Part shown: positions 38,332 to 50,816 of the stretch, in pieces
Numbering within the stretch: the stretch's first letter is position 1
Layout of the letters: every line of letters starts with the position of its first letter
Source of the DNA: Cycas panzhihuaensis
Taxonomy: Eukaryota > Cycadophyta
Direction of reading: 5' to 3'
NCBI GenBank assembly: GCA_023213395.1
Contig: CM041465.1
Location: 47,375,741-47,439,740, forward strand
Length of the DNA: 64,000 nt
Translations under genes and position numbers: made by a program
Notes under the pieces: generated by a model
What the model was told of the DNA's origin: nothing
What the model saw: the letters and a program-made list of their open reading frames with translations, nothing else
Databases searched by the model: none

Positions 38332-39100
38332 TTAGGATTTCGGTTCTATGGGAACCTCTTGTTTCTCTCCCTTTGAGATCTGCACACTTGGACACTTCTG
38401 GGGAAGGTGACCAAGGTTTCTACAAAGGGAACATCTAAAGTGCTCCATCTCGTATATCAGTGGCTGTGCCCAGCTCCCATCCACCGTGTCCATCCATATA
38501 TCATCCAGAAGGGGTTTGTCAATCATGACCAGGGCACAAAGCCTAGTGTTTATGAGTCTACTTCTATTCTTTGTCACTAAGTCTATTGCTAGAAGAGGTC
38601 CCACCACTTTTGCAATTCCTTTTAACACTTTGGGGTTCCGGTGAAGTAAGGGAAGACCCAGTAATTGGATCCAAATAGGAGCTTGTCTAATTTTGGGAAC
38701 CGAGGGACCGAAATCCCTATGCCATTTTTCAAGAGATAAGGCCTTTCTGTCAAGCATCCATAGGGCCCTTAAGAGAATACTGGTCATGTCCTCATATGAA
38801 AAGAATTTAAATATCACATAGCCCTTTGGCATGGCTATTACTTCCACATTGCCTACTATTTTCCATTTGGTCCTTGTCCAATTTCTTATGGTTTCCAGGC
38901 CCTGTCTGGGTCCAGAGAATCTGCCGATAAGCCGGTTCTCCCAATATTTCATGGTTTTCTCCACTAAGCCCTGAGGAATTTTTAGTCTGACCTTGTTATC
39001 CTATATCTCAGGTGTTAAATCGAATGTTTCCTCCTCATTTACTTTCAGGACATCACAGTAGAATGTTTCTAGTTCTGGTTTTGAGATGTATGGTCATTAT
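38332..39100 (-). pseudogene. LINE ORF1 (DUF4283-type RNA-binding domain plus CCHC knuckle)
   Basis: The open part (38964-38332) reads WENRLIGRFSG, VEVIAMPKGYVIFKF, ILLRALWMLDRKALSLEKW, VPKIRQAPIWIQLLGLPL and VVGPLLAIDL. The knuckle is CSLCRNLGHLPQKC (CX2CX4HX4C intact). This is the nucleic-acid-binding ORF1 of plant L1 LINEs. The natural start is probably MDNDHTSQNQN near 39100, followed by a stop and a frameshift (NEEETFDLTPEI, NKVRLKIPQGLVEK). Confidence 0.9.
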
Positions 39101-39180
39101 CCATATTTAAAAGATTACAAAATGCAGAGAAAAAAACCCCAAGCCTTTAACTTCCTCACTATGTTGGTTTGTGTGCTGCT

Positions 39181-40499
39181 AAATTAAGGTTCTAGTTTAG
39201 TCCTAGTTAAACTTTTTTTTTAATATTTTAAGTAAAATTTTCACTCAAACTTAATATATTTGTTTAATATTGGGGTATTAATTAGTTATTAATAACCTTT
39301 ATTTATTTTTAGAGGCTTACAATTGTGTTTTATAGTTATTAAACTTTATTTCAGCCTCCTAAGGTGAAGGAGCCCTGTTTGGGATCGAAACATTAAATTG
39401 GTACTCTCTATAGCTATCATTTTATTTTTTAGCATAAAAACTTTAACTTAAATATCTCTTAAAGCATATTTTTTATTTATTTAAGGTCCTTTTTACCTCC
39501 TTAAGGTCTTTCAAGTTGCATTTAAATTGCATATGATTATTCAATGAGCATATTTTTCATTAGACTCTCATTGATTGAAGACACATTCATTTGAAAATTT
39601 ATATTTCAAGCTTCTTAATTTACTAGTAGAAGGTATATTTCAATTACTTTAAAGCCATTGCATTTTGAAAACTTGATAATGCATTATAATACATAGCTAT
39701 AAGCTTATTTTTTGGCTCTTTTAAGTATTTTAAGACACATTTCATTGAGCATTTCATTACATATCTATATGCTTGCTTCATGGGTCTTTATTTTAAGATT
39801 TATATATTTATTATCTTTTGAAAGGAGCATAGTTTGAATAGTGTTTTTTATTCCAAAAGGATATTTACCTTACATTCTTTAAGGAATATCTTAGTTGTTT
39901 TGTTTAAGAAGGCATTTGAATATTAAAACAAATTAAAGCTTCATTTCTTTGAGTTCTTCTTTTAAGCTCCTTATTGTTCAATCAAGTTTTGAAAAAGAAG
40001 TGCATTTAGTTTGCTTTGAAAGAAAGTTCTTAATTTATTTCCATATTCTTTTTAAAAGAAGAATTTATTATTTTCAATTTGAAAGGAAATTTGATTGTAT
40101 ATTTATTTCATTCAATAGATAAACATTTATTTTACTTCATTATTAAGAAGATATATTTTTTATCTTATTACTTAGTTACCATTTTCTTTCATTTTTGAAT
40201 AGTGAAATTTATTCAAAAGCATCATTTATTAATTTTCAACTTGAAAGGATCAATCTCACTTATTGTTAAATTATTTTTTAGGAATATATATTGAAATCAT
40301 ATTGAAAGTTTTTTTGAAAATAGATTTATTACTTATTCTAAGTTATTTATTCATTTGAGGATTAGTCTTCTTATTTGTTCGTTGAAAATCATACTTTTTA
40401 ATCATGCACTAAAGCCTTATATATAATGGCAATAAATCTAAGTAATATAAGTTTTCTTATATTCGAAAAAAATGATTTTTAGTTATGAAGTGAAATAAT
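39181..40499 (+). other. E5 right interior, A+T-rich
   Basis: Resumes the E5 interior after the LINE, starting with the second target copy. It is T-rich with many short TTTATTT motifs. No coding was recognised until the gag remnant. Confidence 0.5.
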
Positions 40500-40926
40500 G
40501 AAAGCATACTTTATTACAAATGATCTTTAGAAATATGTAAAATAAGGCTATGAATCAAATATTAAAGAAGATATGAAAAAGGACAATGAGACCTTAGCCC
40601 TATCATTTTATAACATAGATGATAATGTATTTTCTAGTGTTTATGAAATGACCACATCCAAATCTATATGGGATATCCTAGAATCAGTTTATGAGGGAGA
40701 TACCTTAGAATTTAATCTTACTAATTACATTGATGATGTTTTTCATGTGAGACAGATGTTGGATCAGGTGAATCTTGATGAAAAGACTAATGTTGCTTAT
40801 AACAGTGTAGACTTTAATAAAATCAATGACTCTAATATTACATTTGATGAGATGATATATACCTTAGACTTGACTAAAGTAAAAGATAAAGATCAAGACA
40901 AAGCCACCTACTTAAAAGTCATTTGA
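40500..40926 (+). pseudogene. E5 gag remnant (copia UBN2-type)
   Basis: Across two stops and then an open frame from 40573: NDL-stop-KYVK-stop-GYE, KEDMKKDNETLALSFYNIDD, MTTSKSIWDILESVYEGDTLEF. It then departs from gag at LTNYIDDVFHVRQML and continues to 40926. It parallels 8013-8357 of E2 (TTSKSVWDIL, YGGDTL). The knuckle is missing. The downstream tail is not recognisable in known gag, though both elements share a DD-x-x-HVRQ segment. Confidence 0.78.
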
Positions 40927-41100
40927 ACTAGATAATATTAAAGAGACATACATTATTGAAAGGATACTAAGTCGAGTTGATGACCACTTCACAGATGATG
41001 ATAAAGCTAAAGGATAAGTATTCAAAGTCGTCCTCAAGTATAGGTATCACAAGTTCAAAGAGAAGATGAAGATATACGTGATAACCATTAAGGGGGAGAA
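40927..41100 (+). other. E5 3' segment and polypurine tract
   Basis: Contains the peptide HKFKEKMKIYVITIKGEN in one frame, like E2. Purine tract ATTAAGGGGGAGAA ends at 41100 against the LTR. Confidence 0.75.
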
Positions 41101-41424
41101 TGTTGGGTTAATGTTCATCACATAACTCTACATTAGAAATATGTAGCACACAAGCTTTAATGGTAAGTTTAGTAAGTTTATTTTAATGTAAAGTTATGCA
41201 TTATTTTATATTAATTTGAATTCAAGTTGAGGAGGGCTCCTACACTTCTCCCAAAATGTATACTTTGGGGTTAATACCCCTATTGTTTATAAACACCACC
41301 ATATCAACAAAATATTGATGTACTCTTATAATAGCTTAAATACAATGAAGTATTTATATATAATTTGTACAATGGATTTATTTACATTTACCTGCTCTAC
41401 TTTACTCTCCATTCAGTTCCAACA
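41101..41424 (+). repeat. E5 3' LTR (324 bp)
   Basis: Begins TGTTGGGTTAATGTTC, ends CAGTTCCAACA, followed by TCCCA. Same length as 22549-22872. Confidence 0.92.
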
Positions 41425-42426
41425 TCCCAAAGCATAATATTATGACATAAATGGATGAAGTATCAAGAGTTACTCCAATCCTTTCCTTAATCATTAGTGC
41501 ATTCACTTAATTGCTAAAAGACCCTACCTCCTCTACTTCTAGTTTATGCCTAATATGGAAGTTGTTTATTTTAAAATTACATTAATGAGTTTATATTCAA
41601 ATATTATATAAAGTTTTGAATATAAAATGTCATTAAGTCACAAACATAAAAGTTATTCCCATATTATAATGTGATGCATATGTATTTTGCATTATCATTT
41701 TGTTAAACAATTAATTTGTAGCCTCTAATATCCACTTTTACTAGATAAAATTGACTTTCAATCATATGGGAATGAAACCCACTTGCTCTCTGATAGGGAT
41801 TTTATATTGATACATGTTTTATAATAAATAGCCTTCCCTTTATTTTAAGAATTAAACAAGCAAACTCAAAAAATAATAATCTACACCTATGGCCTTAAAC
41901 AACTATGAAAAATAATAGCTAGAAATGATAACTTCTTTAAAAGAACGTTTAATGAGGTTGTATTTATCCTCAACAATTACTAGATTAACTTTCAAACATC
42001 ACCTCTCTATGGTTGATTCCTCTAATTTTACATTTGTTCCTAATTCCATTAATGTTCAATATTTTGGATTAGCCATTTTTAAATCTTCAAAGCCCTTGTA
42101 AACATTTGTAATATTTTCTTTTTCTCTACTTATGTTGGTTTATGCAATCTTTCATCTTATTGTTCTAATGAATAATCATTGTTATGTTTTCTTAGATTCA
42201 TAGCCTTGTACATGATGAGTTTAATCTTGATATTGCCAAAGTGATCTACTTCAATCTTGTTCAAAGAGTCTTCTTGATTTTTACATGATTTTGTCTCTTA
42301 AAGACTTATAGGGCTTATTCCCAAGTACCCAACTTTCAAGACTAGGGATTATTCCTAATAAATGGATACTATTATCTAGTAACTATTAAAATTTATAAAA
42401 TAACTTATGAAGAAGATTTGAAACCA
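41425..42426 (-). other. Sequence left of the E6 LTR, probably interior of a tandem minus-strand element
   Basis: No coding recognised. Its last 45 bases (TATTAAAATTTATAAAAT to GATTTGAAACCA) resemble the bases left of the second LTR at 46181, including a reverse primer site. That suggests interior of the same family. Confidence 0.4.
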
Positions 42427-42859
42427 TGTTAAGTTTATTTCATAAGATATTAACTTAAAGTAGAAGAAATTTTAATCGCATGATTAATCAACCATATAAT
42501 AAACATAATAAATAAATAAGAATAAGGATAAAGAGTCAGTCATGCAAACATCATATGTGACACCATGTTTAATGTGAAAAACCCATGAATAAGGAAAACC
42601 ACCTCTAAATAGATATAAGATCTCATGTTAATGAATGGTAAGAGTCATCCTAGCCTTATAAGGAGGACTAGGTAATCTAAATTTTTTTATAATATACATT
42701 ACCATTATGTAGATGTGTGACCTCATTATCATCCAATATTATTTAACTGATACATCAACTAATAAGATCATGTGTATAAGAACCTTTCATATCAACCAAT
42801 AACAATTTGACAATTAATTAAACATTACATCAACTTTCATGAAATTCAATATTTCAATA
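42427..42859 (-). repeat. E6 LTR, left copy (433 bp)
   Basis: Resembles 46181-46638 throughout (for example CCTCATTATCATCCAATATTATTT at about 42721 and 46501). In minus orientation it is preceded by a purine tract (AAGGTGGAG) and followed by a weak primer site (GATTTGAAACCA reversed at 42415-42426). Old: several indels separate the copies. Confidence 0.75.
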
Positions 42860-45800
42860 CTCCACCTTAGTATTTAATTTGTGGAATTTAAAATATCTTC
42901 ATCTTAATGATAAATCTTTATGTCGAATCACTTACTCATCATGTGTCTTGTATCACCTATAAATTTCATCCATCAAACCTATCTTTATTATACTACATCA
43001 CCACCTATAAATCACCATCAAACAAATATGGTTCATTACTCATCATAATCTATAAAGTCTCTTTGCAATAACTTTATATCTTCCATGTGTAAGCTATAAA
43101 ATAAACTTACCAATCCAACAATAAACTAGTTTACTCATGTCCATATTAAATAACAACCATCTACTAAAATGTATAGGTAACTAACTGCTATAATTACTAG
43201 TTATCTAGGAAGTATTTTCTATATATGGTTCATCAACTTCTTAAATAAACAAAACATACTACAATTAGACAAATATGTTGTAACAAGAGTAGCTTATGAA
43301 TCTTCTCTCACCTTTTATCTTATAAGATATAGATAAACTCATGTGCTACCTCCATCGATGATTCTATATAAGGTAATGCTTACATCTTTCTTTAGTAACT
43401 AATCATTAATTAATCACAAATTAACTAACTCTTCGAATAAGGCATACTATCTAACCTATTAAGTTTGTTATAATAAGGTAGCATATATAATATGTTTTAT
43501 ATTGCTTGTCATATATGGTTATCAAATTTTTAACTAAAAACACATATCAACTAGATTCCTCAATAATTAAATTTAGTTTTATAAATAACCCACAACTACT
43601 ATTATTAATTATTCAATTAACCTTATGAGACTTCTCCTCATCCCATATTAATTGGATAACTCAAATAGTTAACCTCTCAAATAACAACAAACAACCATCT
43701 TCTCTTAAATAATCAAATGGTGCTTTTATCATTTATTTATTTATCATTCACTCATTTATTCAATGAATCATGTGATATATCCTTTATGCAACCAATTAGG
43801 TGATTGTGCATCATTATTCCATTAACTTTGTGCTCTTTCATTTAATTAGTGTTGTCTAGTTTACTACATCAAATGTGTTAAATGCTTAGGGAGATTTTAT
43901 TTATCAAGTTTAGTGTGTAAAATATGTATTATTTGTCTTACATCCATCAAACTAAGGTTCTCACTTTCTTCACACCCTTAATTTCAAGTCATAATATATA
44001 ATAAATGAGCATTAATATGTCTCTCCTTATTAAATTTCAACCAACCATGTATCAAAACTCATCATCATGGATCTATTTTTATCATTATATACTTAGCATC
44101 GTTTTAAAATCATTAAAGAAAACCAAAACATGTCTTAAACTATTCAAAAATTATAACTTTTATAATGACAAAAAGTATTTATCCAAATTTCTTGATTAAA
44201 ATCTTTCTCATGTAAGCTTCAAAACCTACCTTATCATGATTCATTTCATCCATCTCTTAGTCTTCTTTCTAACACAACTAACAACTTAAAATTCTAACCT
44301 TATATTTTATACTTATACCCTAAAAAGCATCAATATGTCTTAAAATTTTTAAAATAAGCCAAATTTCTATTAAGCACCTTTAATTGTTTAGCTCTTACCC
44401 ATGTTGTTTATGCATGTAACTGACTACTATTTATAGAGGGGGCTTAGATGGACTTCACTACACTTTCAAATCTAATTAATTTGAATTCAACTTTGTAAAA
44501 AAAATAATAATAATTAAAAATATATATTGTATTAAAATATCAATCATTTTAGGGTTTCTTGTATGTGCATCCTTGGGTGGCTATGTTAGGTGATTTTTTT
44601 TTAATCTCTCTGATTAAATTTACTAGAGAAAATTATCATGTATCAATAATTAACAAATTTAATCATCTATGGTGAAATTTCTATGATTATCTACATATGG
44701 TTCTACTTACTATGGCAATGATTTGAGCAACAATTTATGTGTAGGAATTCTTCTCTTGAGATAGCAATGATATGGTGGTAATCTTTATTTCCTCCAAATA
44801 CACATAGACTATTATGTGGTTCCTAGACTATTTATACTACATCTTTATTTTTATGGTCATATCTCTCAATTAGGCAACGAGTTGCTAGATCAATGGGCTA
44901 CATATTTGTCTTTTCTATCCTAATATTTTGTGGGTGATTCTATTATACCTACTCCAATACTCAGCCACCACTTCATATACCAAAATAGAGGGCTCTCTCA
45001 TAATTCTCATATTCTAACACCATAAAGAAGGGTTGTCAATGACTAACAAAGGCTCTATACTATAAAAGAATACTAATTATCCTTAAATATCTACTATAAA
45101 TATTTTCGAGATTCTTTTTATTTTTTCTCTCATATAAATATGTTTATCTTTATCATAATAAGAATCTCTATAACATTCACTTAATAGTTGATGTACTATG
45201 AACGTCCCTCATATTATAAATCAAAATAATGACTATCTATTAAACCCTTAAGTATATTTCTATTTTAACTATAGAAAATTTTTTAAACCTGCATCAAGCT
45301 CAATAAATTTTTTTTTTTTAATTCTCATATTATTGTAGTAATATATCATTCAATAATTCTAACCCTAACTCTCATGGTAACATTATGGATAACACAAATA
45401 TTTCTTTCAAACCCTTGATATTTCAAGTTTAATTATAGACCCTAATTTACTTCATATCTATATAACAACATAATGACATCTATTAAATAAATTTATTGCC
45501 CATATACATACATGGCATGCATCAATCTCTTAATAAACTATGATTCAATGGTGAATAATACTCTCAAGTATGAGGGAAATGGGTTAATGTGGCAATGCAT
45601 CCTTATTGGGATGCTTAAAGATAGCTCCATAAGATTGAACTAATCTGAGACATGAACTTTGTAGCCATACATATCTCTTATACTAACTCTCTCTCACTTC
45701 AATAGGTTGCATAAGCTTATTTCATTATCTTCAAGCGAAGTATAACCTTCTCCATATTAGCTTTGTGTGGGCTCTTCAAAATACCTATATATCTTAAGTG

Positions 45801-46180
45801 TACACTAGTAACATATGTAATAATATCTATATAAAACTAACAAATCAAATTCTCACCATTGTCTTGAAGTTTAACTATTAGTGTGCCCATAATATATAGT
45901 CATATCCCCTCATTATATGCCTAATTTTTGGCTCATCTAACTAATATCTGTACTAGCTCCTAATATTATCTCACACAACACATACATAAATTATTCTTAG
46001 ATGGAGAAGATTATCACCATGTATGTGCAATCTTCAACATCATAGTTTATTGACTAACTTCCTACTTCTATTATGTAACTCTCATATAATATCTCCTTTG
46101 AACCTTATATTTGATTTGAACCTTACTTATGATACTATATTAAAATTTATTAAATGGCTTATATAGAAGCTTTGATACCA
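42860..46180 (-). mobile_element. E6 interior, no coding recognised
   Basis: 3.3 kb of A+T-rich sequence between two related LTRs. I looked on both strands for copia RT, integrase and gag motifs and found none that I could defend. The primer site reversed, AGCTTTGATACCA (46168-46180), sets the minus orientation. Confidence 0.55.
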
Positions 46181-46638
46181 TGTTCAGTTTATTAAATAAG
46201 ATAACAATTTAATATAATGAAGTAGGAGAAAATGTAATCATATGATTTATTAACCATATAACAAACATAATAAATGAATAAGGATAAGGGTAAAGAGCCA
46301 ATCATGTAAATATAATATATGATACCATGTTTAACATAAAAAACCTATGAATGGAAAAAACTACCTCTACATGTATATGAAATTTCATATTAATGAATAG
46401 TAATCAAATAATCCTCATAGTAAGCCATCCTACCCTTACAAGAAGAACTAGGTAATCTAATTTTTCATATAATATACATTGCCCTTGTATAGATGTATCA
46501 CCTCATTATCATCCAATATTATTTTAGAAATACATTGACTAATAAGATTATATATATCAAAACCTTTCATAGTAACTAATAATGACTTGACCACTAATTA
46601 ATACTATATTGACTTTCATAAAATTTGATATTCCAATA
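46181..46638 (-). repeat. E6 LTR, right copy (458 bp; 5' LTR in minus orientation)
   Basis: Starts TGTTCAGTTTATT after the reversed primer site and ends TTCCAATA, followed by GTAAC. No matching duplication can be checked on the left because that side is tandem sequence. Confidence 0.75.
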
Positions 46639-47339
46639 GTAACTACACAAAAATAAAAGCCTTATAAGGAGTTTGGACTCTTAGATATATCATGTTAAAA
46701 CTAGAGACGTAAACTTATAGATGGTATAAGAAAATATAGTTATGTTAATTGAACTATATATGGAGGAAATAATCTAACACCTATGATCAAGCTATCCTTA
46801 TATAATTATACATCTATACAACTTTATCACTAATCATACAAAGGCCATACCATCATTTAAGTATGATCTAAATACATAAAATTTCCTAAAAATTTAATAT
46901 ATAACCTAATTATTAAGGGGACTTATCTCACAAGCTTGTACTTATAATTACACAACCATCCTCCTCTCCTAAATTAAGAGGCACAGAGGTTGGACTATGA
47001 GATGGTCATAAGATAACCACTAGAGGTAAATGCTTTCTAATTTCATTAATAAGAATGAATGTATTTATATGTGAACTTTAATAAATTTCACAATTGCTTA
47101 ATAATTGGCTTTCTTAGTAGTATCAAGTAATAGATTCAATAAAATTTCTTAGTAGCTAAGTTATGTTTACATTAGTGACTATCTTTCTATAATCATGACT
47201 AACTTAAAAAAAAATAGAGGGAATTTTTTCTTTAATGAATTTAGAATGAAGTAACTCCCTTCACTAAATTTGAAGTGAATTGGTTACTTTTACTAAATTT
47301 CAAATAATGTCCCATCCCCTCAAATTTTATGAGGGTAGA
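46639..47339. other. Sequence between E6 and E7, nothing recognised
   Basis: A+T-rich, no open frame of note. It ends in TCCCT (47340-47344), the E7 target. Confidence 0.4.
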
Positions 47340-47344
47340 TCCCT

Positions 47345-47663
47345 TATTCAGAAATACAAATGTAAGCAAAGGCCAACAAGATCTTTTAAATTAAGCAGAT
47401 CATAATAGAAAACATATACATGGGATATCATATTACTGTGGGAACCCCTTACAGGTTAAAACCTACAAAATAATATTATTCACATTTTGACAATCTAATT
47501 ATGTACATAGGATGGACTTTAATCTATATTTATAGATCTAAAGTACCCAAATATAATTATATTTACATCTATCAACTCACCCATATCAAGAATATTCCAC
47601 CTATATATTATGCACATAAATAGGCCTACTTTATATTAGTCGGTATATTAACATATTCCAACA
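47345..47663 (-). repeat. E7 3' LTR (319 bp)
   Basis: In + reading it begins TATTCAGAAATACAAATGTAAG and ends ATTCCAACA. It pairs with 58667-58985. TCCCT precedes it. Confidence 0.9.
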
Positions 47664-47739
47664 TCCCCTCTTAATATAAATATGGGGTAACAAGGTTTAT
47701 CCTTAGGAATAGATTCCTTCTCAAGAATAACCTTACCTA

Positions 47740-48340
47740 ACATATATGAACATTAATATAGTGATCTTTAGTTTAAGCTTGGTGAACATGTCCACAAGTC
47801 AATCTTCACTTAGACAATCTCCAACCTATATCTTCCCTTATCTGATCTTCACTCATATGTAATGGTGTTATGCCTCTTATGTACTTGATTCTTTAGACCT
47901 TGCAACCATACAACTCTCTCTACACCTAATACTTTGTCCATATAACTCAGTCATATTCCTTTGACTAAACTAAGAGGTTAAATCACTTGAGCCATGTGAA
48001 TCTCCTCTTCAAGTCTCTATTAAGGAATGTTAATATTTGATATGATATACAACTATATGAAGCTGCTAAAGTAAGGATCAAATGGACCTATAACCATAGA
48101 GACTAGTGTAAATATCTCCTCATACATTAATCCTTCTTTCTATATGAAATCTCCTACATAACAAGTCTTGCTAACTTACAATTTGATTAGGTTCTTTACT
48201 TCAATAGAGCTCTCCATTGTGAATCAACACTCACTGGAACATTAGTATCTATCTTAAGCTTTGACTAGCATGTTGATCTATGATCTTCAATTATTGTGCA
48301 AGTCTTCAACCATTAATAGAACATGGGATTATAATCATAT
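47740..48340 (-). pseudogene. E7 pol remnant (RT start joined to RNase H end)
   Basis: On the minus strand from about 48230: KTCYVGDFI-stop-KEGLMYEEIFTLV (family K-A-R-L-V-A-x-G-F-x-Q-K-E-G-x-D-Y-x-E-x-F-x-P-V). Next come RRFTWLK near motif A's EEEI-x-MAQ region, VVWLQGLKNQVHKRHNTITYE, and finally a broken DMFTK-like end at about 47790. The middle of RT and the catalytic box are missing, so a large internal deletion is present. Confidence 0.65.
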
Positions 48341-48509
48341 CTCTTCAAAAAATGGTTTCTCATCATCAATCTCTTACTAGGTCCTACTTCCATCTCAAGA
48401 ATAATGTTAGGAAAACAAACCTTCACACTTACTAAATAATGTCTCAAAAACATAAAACAATAAAGGATAAAACCTGTAATCAGCATAACACATCAACAAC
48501 TCTTCACTT

Positions 48510-48821
48510 TAAAAGAGGTTAATGTATCAAGGTCATTTGTGTAGATTAATTATGTGACCTTAGGATATATTATTAGTATTAGTCTCTTAATGAAATGTAC
48601 TTTATGTGCATTTAGATGTAATTTTGGGTTCATATCATTAGGTGGGAAAATCCTAACCCTAATGCTCACCCTCAATAATAAAAGGAGAAATCTCAAGGAG
48701 GGAGTTATTATTCATTCTCATCTCCAAGCTTACTCTCATATCTTGTTTCATCTTCATTTTCATTTTCCATTGCCATTGTGTGCATGTGAGTGATTTATCT
48801 CCTAGATCCATCCTTCCTTCA
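48510..48821 (+). repeat. E8 5' LTR (about 312 bp)
   Basis: Begins TAAAAGAGGTTAATG (edge uncertain by one base) and ends CCATCCTTCCTTCA. The 79-codon open frame inside it (48554-48793) recurs in the other LTR and is a by-product of LTR sequence. Confidence 0.9.
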
Positions 48822-50816
48822 TGTGGTACCAGAGCTAGAAGGGGATCTATTCACTCCATTCCACTTGCATGGAGTCATTTTGCCTCTCCTTCACCGTCAA
48901 TGTGAAGTATTGAGAGTGCATTCATTTTTTTTAACATTTTGAGAGCATATAATTATAGTATTTTACATGTTACTACTTTGTACATGTGTACAGAAATTTA
49001 GAGGTGAAGAATATAGGTTTTTGAAGCCATTCAGCTACCGGAACAGTCCTGGGAGCATTAAAGGCTCAAATTTTCATAAACATTCAACCATCTCAAAATT
49101 TGACAAAATTTGGCGTGAAAGGTCACTTTCACTAGAGGATCATTTTTGTCTTCTAGAGTAACTTCAGATTCAGCCTAAAATAGCAAGTTTTAGCTATGAC
49201 AAAAAGGGTAAATTTTGTGGATTAGTGATTTAAAGCACTTTTTCTATTAAAATCCTTCCATTATATGCTGAAGATCTGAAAGTTTTATTAAGGGATCTAT
49301 TACATTTATGTCTTAAGATCATTTTAAGATAAATATCATCAAATTTCATCCACCTGTTAGTGAGATATATGCAGTTTTCTCACAGTTGCTAATTTTGCCT
49401 ACTCAACCCCACAAAGGACCTTGTAAGGGCATTTCGGGCAATTTTTTGGAAGATTTTGTATATGGTATAGAAGGGAACGTTAATGTGAATATCAAAATGT
49501 AACTTTTAACATATTGAAGTCCAGGTTCCGAGATAGTTAATCTGGCATGATTTTTGCTTTGGTGTTTTTTCGGGCAGAAACGTTTTTGTGGATTTTTTAA
49601 AATCTAACTTCACAAATCTATCAAAAATAACATTTTGAACACTTTTTCCTTCTGTCATAAATTCATATTTCATCATCATTTAGGCCTTCATATTTGTAAT
49701 TTCTAAAAATTGCCCATTTATCATTATTTGTAAATTTTGTGAAAAAATCACAAATAGGGCAAAATAGCATGCATATAGATTTAGAAAAATCATCATTTTA
49801 GTGGCAAGTTGATCCACGTTTTAGCCCATTATGTCTTGTGTATTAAAACTTCCAAAATCATATTTGGAAACATTGTACTAAAGCAAGGGAAACCTTGGAT
49901 CGGAAGCAACATCTGGTTCCCCTGCTAAATCTAGTATGCTTTTCTATTTGCACACATAGCATAAAGCATCACAAAAGTACCAACAACAATAAAGCATCAT
50001 AAAAGCAGTAACAACAATAAAGCATCACAAAAGTAGCAACAATAATAAAGTAAGCAAGCATATTTGGCAAGTTTCTATTTCAGTTTTCAGTTATACGAAA
50101 ATATCTTACATTATTCTTAAAAGGAATCTCATATGTACGATCTATACTGCCAGTTCTTGACTTGTGCGCACACTTGCCTTGGTTGAAATAAACCAAGGTT
50201 AGCCGAAGTCTAGGCCCTAAGGGAGGTGTGAGTTTTATACTGGGTCTAGTCTTAACCGGAATAGTGGTGGAGGGACAGGTTAGCCATACCTACAGCTTCC
50301 AATCAGGGATAATCCTGATAACCACCCAAGAAAACTAAAAACCTTAATGCAAGATTAAAATTAACCTGGTCCAATATCTGTCATAGCTGTGGGATACACA
50401 GTACCGTTTGACTCTTCAGAGGAGGTATAAAGCTGCTCATTGGTGAACTGGGTGAGGACTAGGAGTACCTGGGCTCCACTGTGACTTGGATTTCATCACC
50501 AAGCACAGGTGCGGGTATCACGAGTGAAGGCCCTAATCGTATACTAGAAGCCTTAGGCATTGAAACCTCACCTACATTTGGACATAAATGAGAGGTTAGT
50601 GGCATGACACATCACCACTCTTTGCCAACTCTATATTAGGCCTCATTCTTGCATCATTACTTATATTCATTTTTTATATAATTATTGAAAAATAGTTAAT
50701 CATTGCTTGCTTCTCATCATAATAATCATTTCTACATCCTTGCTGTGCCAGGTGTATTAGCTACACATGTCAATGGCACATACTTCTATCACCTCTTATA
50801 CTTCTTCATCATCACC
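48822..50816 (+). other. E8 primer site and 2 kb untranslated leader
   Basis: Primer site TGTGGTACCAGAGC (48822-48835) starts the interior. The rest has no conserved coding. It contains three 28 bp tandem repeats (49963-50046) and a less A+T-rich stretch at 50160-50620 without open frames. Confidence 0.75.
49963..50046 (+). repeat. Three 28 bp tandem repeats in the E8 leader
   Basis: Units begin AAAGCATCA and end CAACAAYAAT at 49963, 49991 and 50019, with two to four differences each. Confidence 0.85.

Larger units (their letters stand above)
33255..39180 (-). mobile_element. LINE copy B: full-length L1-type non-LTR retrotransposon, decayed
   Basis: A 5.9 kb minus-strand LINE with a 16-base poly(A) tail (T run 33255-33270). 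It has an 18 bp target duplication AAATTAAGGTTCTAGTTT at 33240-33257 and 39181-39198, overlapping the tail. It contains ORF1 (38332 to about 39100) and ORF2 (33427-37612). The target duplication shows it entered E5 interior sequence; the same left flank precedes copy A, so one insertion explains both copies. Confidence 0.93.
22549..41424 (+). mobile_element. E5: 18.9 kb LTR retrotransposon, non-autonomous, swollen by a LINE and a duplication
   Basis: Two 324 bp LTRs (22549-22872 and 41101-41424) differ at about 34 positions (about 10%, hand count). They share an initiator-Met-type primer site and a purine tract. Flanks TCCAA and TCCCA are a 4-of-5 target duplication. Without the later insertions the element would be about 5.2 kb. 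Its own interior holds only a gag remnant (40500-40926), like E2. The rest is LINE sequence, a 4.6 kb copied block and a duplicated piece of interior. Confidence 0.85.

Noticed and set aside
42860-46180. Possible minus-strand pol between the E6 LTRs
   Set aside because: No RT, integrase or gag motif could be read on either strand; left as interior of unknown content.
48554-48793. A 79-codon open frame that recurs with about 91% identity at 55894-56133, as if a conserved small gene family
   Set aside because: Both copies lie wholly inside the two LTRs of E8, so the conservation is due to LTR duplication.
49963-50046. Regular short repeats that could suggest a CRISPR-like array
   Set aside because: The 28 bp units are contiguous with no spacers, and lie in a plant retrotransposon leader.
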